Shown here in pieces: positions 7,782 through 16,038 of a DNA stretch of 64,000 nucleotides. The stretch spans positions 86,304-150,303 of the forward strand of contig DASXFZ010000044.1 of the NCBI GenBank assembly GCA_036489315.1. Direction: 5' to 3'. How positions within the stretch are numbered: position 1 is the first letter of the stretch; the number at the start of each line of letters is the position of its first letter. The notes below the pieces were generated by a model that was not told where the DNA came from, searched no databases, and was given only the letters and a program-made list of their open reading frames with translations. The DNA is from Candidatus Cybelea sp. GTDB lineage: Bacteria > Vulcanimicrobiota > Vulcanimicrobiia > Vulcanimicrobiales > Vulcanimicrobiaceae. Made by a program: the position numbers and the translations under genes.

Positions 7782-9170
7782 TTGAGACGCTATAATTCTT
7801 TCGTAACAACAACTGCCGGCCTCATCGCCTCCGCGGCACTCTGCGCGTGCGGCGCAAATCCAAGCCTCGGCGGCGTTTCGGCCGTGCCTTCAACCGCAAC
7901 AGATCAAACGAACGTCAAACGACACACCGGCTCGATCGGCCAAATCCAACACGTCGTCATCATGGTGCAGGAGAACCACAGCTTCGACAATCTCTTCGCG
8001 ACGTTCCCCAATGCAGATGGGGCAACGACCGGAAAGATGAGTACGGGGAAGACGATTAAGCTCACGGAGACAAGGCTCTATAGCCCCAAAGCGTTGGATA
8101 ATAGCCATCAGGCGTTTGAAGTCGACTACGACAACGGAAATATGGACGGCTGGAACAAGGTGTGGGCTAACTCGCACCCCTGCCCGAAGTGCGCTTACGC
8201 CTACGTCAATCCCAAGCAGATCGCCCCGTACTGGACGCTGGCCAGTACCTACGGCCTCGCCGACCACATGTATCCAACCGAAACGAGCGGGAGCTTCACG
8301 GGGCATCAGGATCTCATCCGCGGCGACAGCGCCGTTACCAGCAGCGAAAGCCTCTTCGATTTCCCGTCTCACGGGCCGTGGGGCTGCGACGCACCGGCGG
8401 GAACGACCGTACCGATGTTGACCGAGCAAAACAAGTATATCCAAGACGGGCCGTTTCCGTGCTCGAACCAGTTTCCGCCGTCCGGCTCCTACAACACGCT
8501 GCGCGATTTGCTCGATGCTAAATCGGTTTCGTGGAAGTACTACACCCCGCCGCTGAACGGCGGGGGACTTGCCGGCGACTACTGGGACGCGTTCGACGTC
8601 ATCTATCCGGTACGAAACGGGCCGGAGTGGACGGCGAACATTTCTTCTCCGGAGAAGAATATCTTTAAGGACATTAAGGCGAGCCGCTTAGCCTCGGTTT
8701 CGTGGGTCATCCCCGACGGGGCAAACTCGGATCACTCCGGTCTCGCCCCGCGCGACACGGGCCCTTCCTGGATCGCGCAAGTGGTCAACGCGATCGGCAA
8801 GAGCCAGTACTGGAACTCGACCGCGATTATCATCGTGTGGGACGACTGGGGCGGCTGGTACGATCACGTAGCTCCGCCGCAGCTCGACTACGCGGGGCTC
8901 GGATTCCGGGTGCCGATGATCGTCGTTTCCCCATACGCTATACCTAACAACGTTTCGCATACGCAGTACGAGTTCGGCAGCATCGTCAAATTCGTCGAGC
9001 AAGTATGGAGTCTCGGCAGCCTCGGCACGACCGATCAGCGCGCGAACAGCATGACCGATATGTTCAACTTCAGCCAAAGCCCGCTGCCGTTCAAGCAAAT
9101 TCCGGCGAAATACTCGAGGTCGTTCTTCGAACACCAGCCTCCCTCGAACGAGCCGCTGGACACGAACTAA
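7782..9170 (+). CDS. Phospholipase C/acid phosphatase-family lipoprotein (intact metal motifs)
   Basis: The 462-residue protein starts at TTG 7782 with a signal ending in 'ALCAC' (lipobox). It keeps the PF04185 hallmarks: 'QENHSFDN' near residue 65 with the metal-ligand Glu-Asn, '[10 protein letters not shown]', and '[11 protein letters not shown]' with the Asp-Asp pair. Such enzymes hydrolyse phosphate mono- or diesters, including phospholipid head groups, outside the cytoplasm. It is divergent from, and a paralogue of, the gene at 6285-7577. The start is uncertain: no clear ribosome site precedes TTG, and TATAAT at 7791-7796 lies inside the proposed coding start. Confidence 0.83.
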   Translation: MRRYNSFVTTTAGLIASAALCACGANPSLGGVSAVPSTATDQTNVKRHTGSIGQIQHVVIMVQENHSFDNLFATFPNADGATTGKMSTGKTIKLTETRLYSPKALDNSHQAFEVDYDNGNMDGWNKVWANSHPCPKCAYAYVNPKQIAPYWTLASTYGLADHMYPTETSGSFTGHQDLIRGDSAVTSSESLFDFPSHGPWGCDAPAGTTVPMLTEQNKYIQDGPFPCSNQFPPSGSYNTLRDLLDAKSVSWKYYTPPLNGGGLAGDYWDAFDVIYPVRNGPEWTANISSPEKNIFKDIKASRLASVSWVIPDGANSDHSGLAPRDTGPSWIAQVVNAIGKSQYWNSTAIIIVWDDWGGWYDHVAPPQLDYAGLGFRVPMIVVSPYAIPNNVSHTQYEFGSIVKFVEQVWSLGSLGTTDQRANSMTDMFNFSQSPLPFKQIPAKYSRSFFEHQPPSNEPLDTN

Positions 9171-9181
9171 GGGTCGCTTAG

Positions 9182-9275
9182 CGCTCGGCGGCGCTGGGTG
9201 CCAGGGGCCGCCGAGCGGGACTTTCGTCCCATCCGAAATGGTACTTTCGTACTGGTTGTCGAAGGGTGCCCTTCG
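9182..9275 (+). terminator. Cluster of four hairpins after the phosphoesterase gene
   Basis: Eleven nt after the stop at 9170 a perfect 11-bp stem pairs 9182-9192 with 9207-9217. Three small hairpins follow: 9217-9230 (GGGAC-TTTC-GTCCC), 9241-9252 (GTAC-TTTC-GTAC) and 9260-9275 (CGAAGGG/CCCTTCG). The first is a strong candidate transcription end although no T-run follows. The middle two share the same ACTTTCGT core. Confidence 0.5.
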
Positions 9276-9313
9276 TCCGGCCCATCGCGCCGGATGTTGG
9301 GGGGAGATTGGAC

Positions 9314-10306
9314 TTGCGAGGCACCCTTCGTTTTTCATATTGCTCTGCGGTTATGGCGTCGCTTGCCCTTGGGGCCTGTTCGGGGGGCATCACGCCCGCG
9401 GTGACGCCCGCTGGGGCGGCGTCCGCTGCGGCGCTGCGGCCGAACTTATCGACCTTTTACGGCTGCCCGGCGTTCAAAGGTCATCCGTATAACGACGTCA
9501 TTACAAACGCCCGAGTCGACAAGCACAGCGCCGATTACATCGACTCGATGATCCAGGCGGGAAACACCGCCGGCTTCTACGCTTCGACCGGCAACGAGCA
9601 AATCAACCTTGCGGATAAGAAGACGCCGTTGCTCACGGTTCAGCCAAAGGTCAAATACCACCAGTTCCCAGTGCCCTACCCGTGGATTTCGAATTTTTTC
9701 ATCGAGCCGACGAGCGATCATCACGCGCTGGTCGTACAAACGCACAGCTGCCGCGTGTACGAATCCTACAGCACGACCTACGGATCGGGGGGGCTTAGTG
9801 CCTATTGCGGTGCCAACTGGCAACTCCGCAGCCATTTCAAGCCGATGCCGGCGGGGACGCCATCGGCGATGGCTTCCGGCCTCTCGCTTTTCGGGGGAAT
9901 GGTGCGCTGGGAGGATTATCAGTCGGGCGCCATCGCGCACGCCTTGGACTGGACGGCGATCGCGCACACAGTCGCGGAATATCAGTTCGTTGCGCCCGCC
10001 AGCGACACGGATCGGTTGGCCTTTTATGGATCGAGCTCGTATCAGCTGCCCTACGGTGCACGCCTGCGGTTGAAGGCTTCGTTCAACACCTCCGGCTGGG
10101 GACCGCAGGCAACGATGGTGGCCAACGCAATGAAGAGCTACGGGGTCTACCTCGCCGACACGGGTTCCAGCAGCAACGGCCTCTACTTTTCCAACGACCA
10201 GTACGGCAACAATTCATGGAGCGGCTCGGATCTATCGGTGCTCTCACAGATAAAACTGGGCGATTTCGACGTTATCAAACTCCCCAAGGTGCAGAGCGTC
10301 CACTAA
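9314..10306 (+). CDS. Secreted lipoprotein of an uncharacterised family (paralogue of 3640-4524)
   Basis: TTG 9314 is preceded by a GGGGGGAG-like site and yields 'MRGTLRFSYCSAVMASLALGAC', a signal with lipobox 'LGAC'; a start at 9266 would give an unconvincing leader. The 330-residue product shares 'SCRVYES', 'GGMVRWED', 'YQLPYGARLRLKASF' and 'SYGVYLADTG' with the 3640-4524 protein. Both belong to a widespread secreted family ending in a conserved Tyr-Gly / Ala-Asp segment and a 'GDFDVI' tail. Function is unknown. The protein should be anchored outside the cytoplasm. Confidence 0.78.
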   Translation: MRGTLRFSYCSAVMASLALGACSGGITPAVTPAGAASAAALRPNLSTFYGCPAFKGHPYNDVITNARVDKHSADYIDSMIQAGNTAGFYASTGNEQINLADKKTPLLTVQPKVKYHQFPVPYPWISNFFIEPTSDHHALVVQTHSCRVYESYSTTYGSGGLSAYCGANWQLRSHFKPMPAGTPSAMASGLSLFGGMVRWEDYQSGAIAHALDWTAIAHTVAEYQFVAPASDTDRLAFYGSSSYQLPYGARLRLKASFNTSGWGPQATMVANAMKSYGVYLADTGSSSNGLYFSNDQYGNNSWSGSDLSVLSQIKLGDFDVIKLPKVQSVH

Positions 10307-10319
10307 AGTGCGTCCTCGG

Positions 10320-11141
10320 CTAACGCCCGGAGATGGCCTTGGCCCCGAACTCGATCACCATCGCGGCCGGTATGAGGATGGCTTGCGAGCAGAGCATACC
10401 CAAAATCGAAGTCAACGAAAGGCCCGTTACTAAGGCTTTGACGTCGTTGACGCTGCGATCGCCGCGCACCGCCCGGTCGGTGAGCAAGGCTGAGGCCGGA
10501 TCGACGATGATGTTGTATGCGATCGTCGCGAATCCGTTGACGAGTCCGCTGGAGAGCACCGCGGTGCGCGCGGCCTGCGGCTGCAGGACGCTGGCATAGG
10601 CGGCCGCGACGATGCCGACGCCGTAGACGGCGGTGACCAGCACGTTGAGGACGAGGATGTCCTTGGGGACGTTCTTAAACGAGATGTCGCGCCAGCGGGT
10701 TGCAACGCCGAACTTCACCTCGCCGACGACGGCCGCAACGGTAGCCGGCCGAAACATCGCAAGCGCGGCCTTCGGTATGCTGCCGTTTCGCTCTAGCGAC
10801 CGAATCGCGCGCATGTAGAGCATCACGAACGTAGGAATCGCGAGCGTACCGATGACCGAGCCGACGGTTCCCGCGAAGACGATCGAGCGCAGCTGCCACT
10901 GGTAGACGCTCAGCGAGGCGACGGTGGCGCGGTCGGAGAGAGCGCCGAGCATCGGCGTATAGAACATCTGCGCGAACCGGCTGCTGGTCGCGAAGATGTT
11001 GAAGAGCGATATCGCCGTCGCGACACGCCCCGAGCGCGCGCCTGCTAGGCGCGCCGCATAGGCGGCGATCGCCAGCGCTTGGACGACGCAGTTGAGAGCC
11101 ATGGCAAACAGAAGCTGCCACGGCCAGAACCCATGGGCCAC
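10320..11141 (-). CDS. amj: Amj-family lipid II flippase (alternate to MurJ)
   Basis: The 273-residue membrane protein matches the Amj family (DUF2837): 'AARLAGARSGRVATAISLFN' is followed by a Ser-Arg block and 'MLGALSD', as in Bacillus YdaH/Amj. About six to eight hydrophobic segments are visible. Amj proteins move undecaprenyl-linked precursors across the inner membrane. The start is GTG 11141. It sits beside a Wzy/WaaL-type polymerase gene, in a polysaccharide locus where I see no Wzx flippase, so a role with exopolysaccharide lipid intermediates is possible but inferred. It is convergent with the lipoprotein gene ending at 10306. Confidence 0.8.
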   Translation of the reverse strand: MAHGFWPWQLLFAMALNCVVQALAIAAYAARLAGARSGRVATAISLFNIFATSSRFAQMFYTPMLGALSDRATVASLSVYQWQLRSIVFAGTVGSVIGTLAIPTFVMLYMRAIRSLERNGSIPKAALAMFRPATVAAVVGEVKFGVATRWRDISFKNVPKDILVLNVLVTAVYGVGIVAAAYASVLQPQAARTAVLSSGLVNGFATIAYNIIVDPASALLTDRAVRGDRSVNDVKALVTGLSLTSILGMLCSQAILIPAAMVIEFGAKAISGR

Positions 11142-11184
11142 GCTGCTAGTCTACGTGTGAGCGCGCCGCCTGCAATCAATCCTT

Positions 11185-11210
11185 GGTCCCTTTGCTTGGG
11201 ACCTTTGCTT
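11185..11210. promoter_or_regulatory. Short inverted/direct repeat in the divergent region upstream of amj and the polymerase gene
   Basis: GGTCCC at 11185-11190 and GGGACC at 11198-11203 form a 6-bp stem around TTTGCTT; the heptamer TTTGCTT recurs directly after it. On the minus strand this reads as two direct copies of AAGCAAAGG 13 bp apart. It lies 44 bp from the amj start and could be an operator. Confidence 0.3.
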
Positions 11211-11234
11211 CTCGATCCCGCGCTACGCGCGCCT

Positions 11235-11240
11235 TATAAT
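11235..11240 (+). promoter_or_regulatory. Perfect -10 box TATAAT just ahead of the polymerase gene
   Basis: TATAAT ends 7 nt before the TTG start at 11248, so transcription would begin at or next to the start codon (leaderless). AGGAG at 11241-11245 is too close to the TTG (2 nt) to act as a normal ribosome site. No clear -35 box is visible at 17 bp. Confidence 0.5.
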
Positions 11241-11247
11241 AGGAGCG

Positions 11248-12720
11248 TTGGGCACGGCAGCAATTAACTCGTCAGGACTCGCCCCGCGGGCGGCGCTAGC
11301 CGCGGTCGCGGCGATCGGCATTGGATCGATCTTCGTGCTGCTCTACGGCCCAAGCATGGCGACCTTCGGGTCGATCGCGCTCTTGCTCGTTCCCGCAGCC
11401 CTGTACGTCGCCCTGCGCTGGCCGCTCCAAGTGCTCTTTGGATTCTACGCGCTGCTCGTGCCGTTCGACAATCTGCTCAGCACCGGGTCGTTCGGAACGG
11501 TAACGAAGCTGCTGGGCATCGTCGCCGGCGCCTTCGTGCTGCTGTGGCTCGCGCGCCGTAATCTCATCTCGTTCTCGGCTGCCCCCCTGCGCGTCATGGG
11601 CGCCCTTGCGCTCTGGCTGCTTGCGACGACGCTCTGGGCGATCGATCAAAAGGTCGCGCTGCAAATGATGTCGACCTTGGCGGGCCTGATGCTGCTCTAT
11701 GCGGTCGTGAGCATGTATCCCGTCAGCCCGAAACAGTTTCGGATTTTACTGCTGCTCGTCGTCGTGGGCGGCGTCTGTGCGGCGGCTTACGGCGCGAATA
11801 TGTTCTACCACGACTCGAGCCTTTCACAGGTGGCCCTCGCCAACCGTCGCTTGGTCATTCACGTAGGCCAATACGATATCGACCCCAACCACTTTGCCGA
11901 CGCACTGATCTTTCCGGCCGCCGTCTTGGCGATGTGGGCACTGCGCGGCCGAAAGCTGATCGGGCGCCTCGCCTGTATCGGGGGGCTGGGCTTGATATTG
12001 CTCGCCATTCTGCTGAGCGGATCGCGCGAGGGCATCACGGCGCTGCTGCTGATCGCGGCGTACTACTTCATACGTTCGCGTTATCGGGTCACGCTAGCCG
12101 TGGGGCTAGGCGTACTCGCCGCGTTCGCGGCAACCGTACAGACGTCGGTCTTTCTCCGCTTCGCCTCGGCGGCAGACACCGGCGGTTCCGGGCGCACCTC
12201 GATCTGGGCCGTTGCGCTGGAAGCGGCGAAGCACCGGCCGCTCCAGGGATATGGAATCGGCAACTTTCCTGCGGCCTTCGACATGTTCTACCTCGTGACG
12301 CATCAGCCGTATCCGTTCGGTTGGGATAGCCCCGCGCACAACCTCGTCATGCACTATCTGGTCGAAACGGGAGTTATCGGGCTCGCACTGATCGGGTGGT
12401 TCTTTGTCGCTCAGTTCCGCTCGCTGCGCAAGATCGAGCCGGGCAGCGAGTATTACGACTATCGCCTCGTACTCGAGGCCAGCCTGCTAGCGATCGTTGT
12501 GGTGTCGATGTTCATCGACCTCTTCCAGTACAAGTACGCATGGCTGATCTTCGCAATGCTGGCGCTGCTGCGCAACGTTGCGGCGCGCTCTCAGCAGAGA
12601 GCGGCGATCCGCCCGACGAGCGCGGACATGATGGCCGAACGATCTGGGCGCTCGCTCAGACGAGACTTGCCGTCGTCGCCGATCTTGCGTAAAGCGCTCT
12701 TGTCGAGCAGCGAGAGCTGA
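11248..12720 (+). CDS. O-antigen ligase / Wzy-type polymerase membrane protein
   Basis: The 490-residue protein has about ten to twelve hydrophobic segments and a large periplasmic loop with 'GRTSIWAVALEAAKHRPLQG' and 'SPAHNLVMHYLVETGVIG', the typical Wzy_C (PF04932) signature including the 'P-H-N' motif. It should polymerise or ligate lipid-linked oligosaccharide repeats at the outer face of the inner membrane. The hydrophilic C-terminal 43 residues are encoded on DNA that also encodes, on the other strand, the end of the convergent glycosyltransferase gene (12591-12720). The gene opens the polysaccharide locus next to amj. Confidence 0.85.
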   Translation: MGTAAINSSGLAPRAALAAVAAIGIGSIFVLLYGPSMATFGSIALLLVPAALYVALRWPLQVLFGFYALLVPFDNLLSTGSFGTVTKLLGIVAGAFVLLWLARRNLISFSAAPLRVMGALALWLLATTLWAIDQKVALQMMSTLAGLMLLYAVVSMYPVSPKQFRILLLLVVVGGVCAAAYGANMFYHDSSLSQVALANRRLVIHVGQYDIDPNHFADALIFPAAVLAMWALRGRKLIGRLACIGGLGLILLAILLSGSREGITALLLIAAYYFIRSRYRVTLAVGLGVLAAFAATVQTSVFLRFASAADTGGSGRTSIWAVALEAAKHRPLQGYGIGNFPAAFDMFYLVTHQPYPFGWDSPAHNLVMHYLVETGVIGLALIGWFFVAQFRSLRKIEPGSEYYDYRLVLEASLLAIVVVSMFIDLFQYKYAWLIFAMLALLRNVAARSQQRAAIRPTSADMMAERSGRSLRRDLPSSPILRKALLSSSES

Positions 12721-13781
12721 CGAAGGAGCGCCGCTAAGGCGCCCGCATCACCGGCCGGTGAGCACAGTGCCCCCAGAGAAGAGCCCTCTTCGACCGCCTC
12801 CCCTTCGGCGACGATCACGACCGGACAGCCGACCGAAAGCGAATCGTAGAGCTTCGTCGGAATGCTTTCCGTGAGACCTTTGCGCAATGGAATCACGGAG
12901 ACGTCGGCCTCCGCAATCATCGCGAGCGCCTCACTGCGAGGGAAGCTGCCCTTGATGCGCAAGTTGCTCACGCCTTCGTTGGCGGCCCGTTCCCGCAGAC
13001 GCGTACCCTGAGCGCCGTCCCCGATGATCTCGATCGTGATACCCTCGCCGGCGACCAGCGCCGCCGCGTCGACCAGCACGTCGACGTCTGTCGTCAATCC
13101 CAGATTTCCCGCGTACACCGCCGTAAAGCCATCACCGCTGCCGGCATGCGGCGGAAGATCGGAGACCAGTGCATCTCGCTCGTAAGCATTGCGCGCCAAA
13201 ATGATCCGATCGCGGTCGATGCCGCGTGCGGCGATCTGCGATATGCCTTGTGCGGTAACGACGACCACGAGATCGGCCCGGCGGTAGAGGCGGCGGACAA
13301 GCCGCTCCATGAGCCGTACGACGAGGCTCTCTTTCTTCCAAACCCCCATCGAGACGCCGATGTCGGGAAAGACGTCGCGGATGTCGACGATGAGCCGGGC
13401 ACGATGCCGCGCGGCGCCGGCCAGTGCTGGGAAGGCGAGCGTGATCGGCGGCGAGCTGACGACAATGGCGTCGTAACGCTCGCGCGTCGTCAGCAGGTAG
13501 AGCGAAGCGGAGAACGCCGCGGAGAGCCAATGCAGCAAGCGCGATCCCGGCAGTTTTGGGGCGAGGATCGAGAAGAGCCGTACGATTCGCGCATTTTCGG
13601 CGTGCTCGATGCGGACGATCGGGCGCCGCTGCCCGCCGGTTTCGTGCTGAAACGACGGATAAGGCGTCACGACCGTGACGTCGTGTCCCTTTGCCGCAAA
13701 GGCATCGACCAAAGAGCGCACGCGTAAGGCCGCCGCACCCGCCTCCGGCGGGTAAAAGTGCGTAACGACCGCGACCTTCAC
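12591..13781 (-). CDS. GT4-family glycosyltransferase
   Basis: GTG 13781 is the start because it overlaps the upstream stop as GTGA and gives 'VKVAVVTHFYPPEAGAA', the usual N-terminus of WbuB-like GT4 enzymes. The 396-residue product has a GT-B fold: acceptor domain with 'DIRDVFPDIG', donor domain with 'VYAGNLGLTTDVDVLVDAA', and 'GLTESIPTKLYDSLSVGCPV' carrying the sugar-nucleotide Glu region. It should add a sugar to a lipid-linked intermediate at the cytoplasmic face. It is the last gene of the minus operon 19800-12591 and overlaps the convergent polymerase gene by 130 bp. Confidence 0.85.
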   Translation of the reverse strand: MKVAVVTHFYPPEAGAAALRVRSLVDAFAAKGHDVTVVTPYPSFQHETGGQRRPIVRIEHAENARIVRLFSILAPKLPGSRLLHWLSAAFSASLYLLTTRERYDAIVVSSPPITLAFPALAGAARHRARLIVDIRDVFPDIGVSMGVWKKESLVVRLMERLVRRLYRRADLVVVVTAQGISQIAARGIDRDRIILARNAYERDALVSDLPPHAGSGDGFTAVYAGNLGLTTDVDVLVDAAALVAGEGITIEIIGDGAQGTRLRERAANEGVSNLRIKGSFPRSEALAMIAEADVSVIPLRKGLTESIPTKLYDSLSVGCPVVIVAEGEAVEEGSSLGALCSPAGDAGALAALLRQLSLLDKSALRKIGDDGKSRLSERPDRSAIMSALVGRIAALC

Positions 13782-14764
13782 GTGTGCGCGCCTCCGAGGA
13801 CCGTATCGCGGCCGGAGAGACGTTCGGGGAGACTGCGCAGCGTCGTGCGAACCAGCCGCGATCTGGAGCCGCGTTCCCTGGCGTAATCCGTCCATCGATC
13901 GGCGACCGCGGCGAAGCGCGGCTCGTCGAACATCTTGGCGAGCACGCGCATTTGGGCGATGTGAAACTGATGGTATTTCAGCGTAGCAAGATGCGGGCGG
14001 CCGGAAGCGCTGCGCAACAGGCTATAGAGGCTCCACCAGCCGGTGTCGAATCGCGGCAGCCACGCGCGCAGCGTTGCGACGCAGCGCTCGATTCGGGCCT
14101 GCATCCAAGGCTCGGGGTTGACCTTCCACAGCTCCCACAGGCCCCACAGCGCGAAGATGCAGCCGTTGAGCACGTGGGGCGCGTGACGGTTGGCGATCTC
14201 TTCGAAGAAGATATCGTCGGCCGATTCCCACACGACGCCGCCGCGATCGATACCGGCGGTAAACGGCTGCGACGCGCGCATTGCCGCGCCGGCATAGCCA
14301 GCGTTCGGCTCGATCCGGTGGGCGCGCAGCAGCACCGAAATCGCCTCGCCTTGCGCCATCGCCGACGTCCAGCCGGCCGGCGCTCCGTATTTGCTCCAGG
14401 GGAAATCGAAGACGTAGAGGCCCGGAAGTCCCTCGCGGCGCTGGTGGTCGCGCAGCCAATCGGCCTGCGCGAGAAAGTCCGTTCGTGCGGCCGGATCGCG
14501 CGCGGTGCACCAAATGCCGAACCGGTGCAGAGCGAACTGCGCGATGCGGATCGGGTGGTAGTGGCGCTGCGGGCCGCTGAGCAGGACCAGGTCTGCGTCT
14601 TTTGGCGCGCCGTCGAAGTCTTCGCCGTAGACCGAGCTATCGGGGTTCCACTCGACGAAGTACCGTCGCGCGCCGGGTTCGGTAAGTGAGTCGACGCACC
14701 ACGGACGTTGATGGGACCAGCTGCTGACGGGAAATCCCAGCGCGACGCGGCGCAGTAGGCTCAT
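13778..14764 (-). CDS. D-glucuronyl C5-epimerase family protein
   Basis: ATG 14764 overlaps the previous stop as ATGA; 328 residues. It matches the C-terminal domain of glucuronyl C5-epimerases (PF06662): 'SAMAQGEAISVLLRAH' (134-149), 'HVLNGCIFALWGLWEL' (197-212) and 'WWSLYSLL' (243-250) followed by 'KYHQFHIAQM' (263-272), which hold the family's catalytic tyrosines. In animals this enzyme turns D-glucuronate into L-iduronate within heparan chains. Here it lies in a polysaccharide operon directly after a UDP-aminosugar dehydrogenase that makes uronic acids, so polymer- or oligosaccharide-level uronate epimerisation is likely. No signal peptide is evident, suggesting a cytoplasmic, lipid-linked substrate. 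Confidence 0.78.
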   Translation of the reverse strand: MSLLRRVALGFPVSSWSHQRPWCVDSLTEPGARRYFVEWNPDSSVYGEDFDGAPKDADLVLLSGPQRHYHPIRIAQFALHRFGIWCTARDPAARTDFLAQADWLRDHQRREGLPGLYVFDFPWSKYGAPAGWTSAMAQGEAISVLLRAHRIEPNAGYAGAAMRASQPFTAGIDRGGVVWESADDIFFEEIANRHAPHVLNGCIFALWGLWELWKVNPEPWMQARIERCVATLRAWLPRFDTGWWSLYSLLRSASGRPHLATLKYHQFHIAQMRVLAKMFDEPRFAAVADRWTDYARERGSRSRLVRTTLRSLPERLSGRDTVLGGAHT

Positions 14765-16038
14765 GCCACCGCGCGTGCAGTGACTCGCCGTAACGGCCGC
14801 CCGAGCTGATAGCAGGCGAAGCCGCACGTTTCCCACTGCGCGGCGTCGAAAAAATTCCGCGTATCGACGAGCCGCGCAGAGCGCATCAGCGCTACCATTT
14901 CGGCGGGCCGGATGCTGCGGAAGGCGCTGTGAGCGGTCACCAAAACCAATGCGTCGGCGTCGGTCGCCGCCTCGGCGAGCGTCCGGCTTAGCGGCCGTTC
15001 GAACTCCGTAACGAGCGGGTCGTAAATCGCGGTCGTATAGCCGCGCTCGCGCAGCAGTCCGTCGATCCGAATCGTTGGGCTCTCACGGGCATCGTCGACG
15101 TCGGCCTTGTAGGCGGCACCCAAAAGCGCGACCTTGCGGCCTCGAGCCGGCTCGACGAGCTCGGTGATCCGCCGCACGATGCGGTGCGGCATCCGATCGT
15201 TGACTCGGCGTGCGGCTTGGACGAGCTCCGTCACGAACGGGTTCGCGTCCGAGAGGAAGTGCGGGTCGACCGGAATGCAGTGCCCTCCGACGCCGGGGCC
15301 CGGCTGTAAGATGTCGACGCGCGGGTGCTTGTTGGCGATCGCGATCGTTTCCCAGACATCGATGTCAAGCTCTTCGGCGACGATCGCCAACTCGTTCGCA
15401 AACGCGATGTTTACGTCGCGGTATGTGTTCTCGACGATCTTTACGAACTCGGCGGTGCGAATCGAGGTTATCGCGATCGGGCTTTCGCAGAAGGACGAGT
15501 AGAGCTCGGCTACCAGCGCCGCGTCCTCCGGAGTGCGGCCTCCGACCACCCGGCCGTTCGTGCGCAGCTCCTCCATGATCGCGCCCGGAATCACGCGCTC
15601 GGGGCAGTGGGCGATGTGAAAATCGTCGATCGACTTTCCGGCGGAGCGCAACGCCTGCTCGAAGACGCGATCCGTCGCGCCGGGAGGAACCGTGGACTCG
15701 AGAACGAGCATCGACCCCGGTTTCGCGACGGCAGCGACCTCTGCAGCGGCGGCTTCGACGTAGTGGAGGTCCGGCTTTCCGTCATGCGTCGGTGTCGGCA
15801 AGCAGAGAATGTAGGCCTGGGCGCTCGGAATGCGGTCCACCGCGTGAAAACGCCCGCTCGCCAGCGCGTCGACGACGGCGCGGCGCACCGGCTCTTCAGC
15901 CGCGGCGACCTCTCCTCGCTGCAGCGCGTGGCGGAGCTTCGCGTTGACGTCGTACCCGTAGACTCGGTGTCCGCTCTCCGCAAACAGGGCCGCCGTCGGC
16001 AGCCCGATGTAGCCGAGTCCGATGATCGCGATGTTCAA
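14761..16038 (-). CDS. wecC: UDP-N-acetyl-mannosamine (or -glucosamine) 6-dehydrogenase
   Basis: The 425-residue protein has the NAD motif 'GLGYIGLP' (7-14), 'HCPERVIPG' (144-152), the 'EFVKIVENTYRDVNIAFANE' core (Lys200, Asn204 region) and the catalytic cysteine in 'GVGGHCIPVDP' (Cys254). It oxidises the C6 hydroxyl of a UDP-HexNAc to a carboxylate in two NAD-dependent steps. The 'CPERVIPG' form favours the WecC (ManNAc) subgroup over WbpA/TviB. It is coupled by 4-nt overlaps to a GT4 gene upstream and to the C5-epimerase gene downstream, supplying the uronic acid of the polymer. Confidence 0.87.
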   Translation of the reverse strand: MNIAIIGLGYIGLPTAALFAESGHRVYGYDVNAKLRHALQRGEVAAAEEPVRRAVVDALASGRFHAVDRIPSAQAYILCLPTPTHDGKPDLHYVEAAAAEVAAVAKPGSMLVLESTVPPGATDRVFEQALRSAGKSIDDFHIAHCPERVIPGAIMEELRTNGRVVGGRTPEDAALVAELYSSFCESPIAITSIRTAEFVKIVENTYRDVNIAFANELAIVAEELDIDVWETIAIANKHPRVDILQPGPGVGGHCIPVDPHFLSDANPFVTELVQAARRVNDRMPHRIVRRITELVEPARGRKVALLGAAYKADVDDARESPTIRIDGLLRERGYTTAIYDPLVTEFERPLSRTLAEAATDADALVLVTAHSAFRSIRPAEMVALMRSARLVDTRNFFDAAQWETCGFACYQLGRPLRRVTARAVA

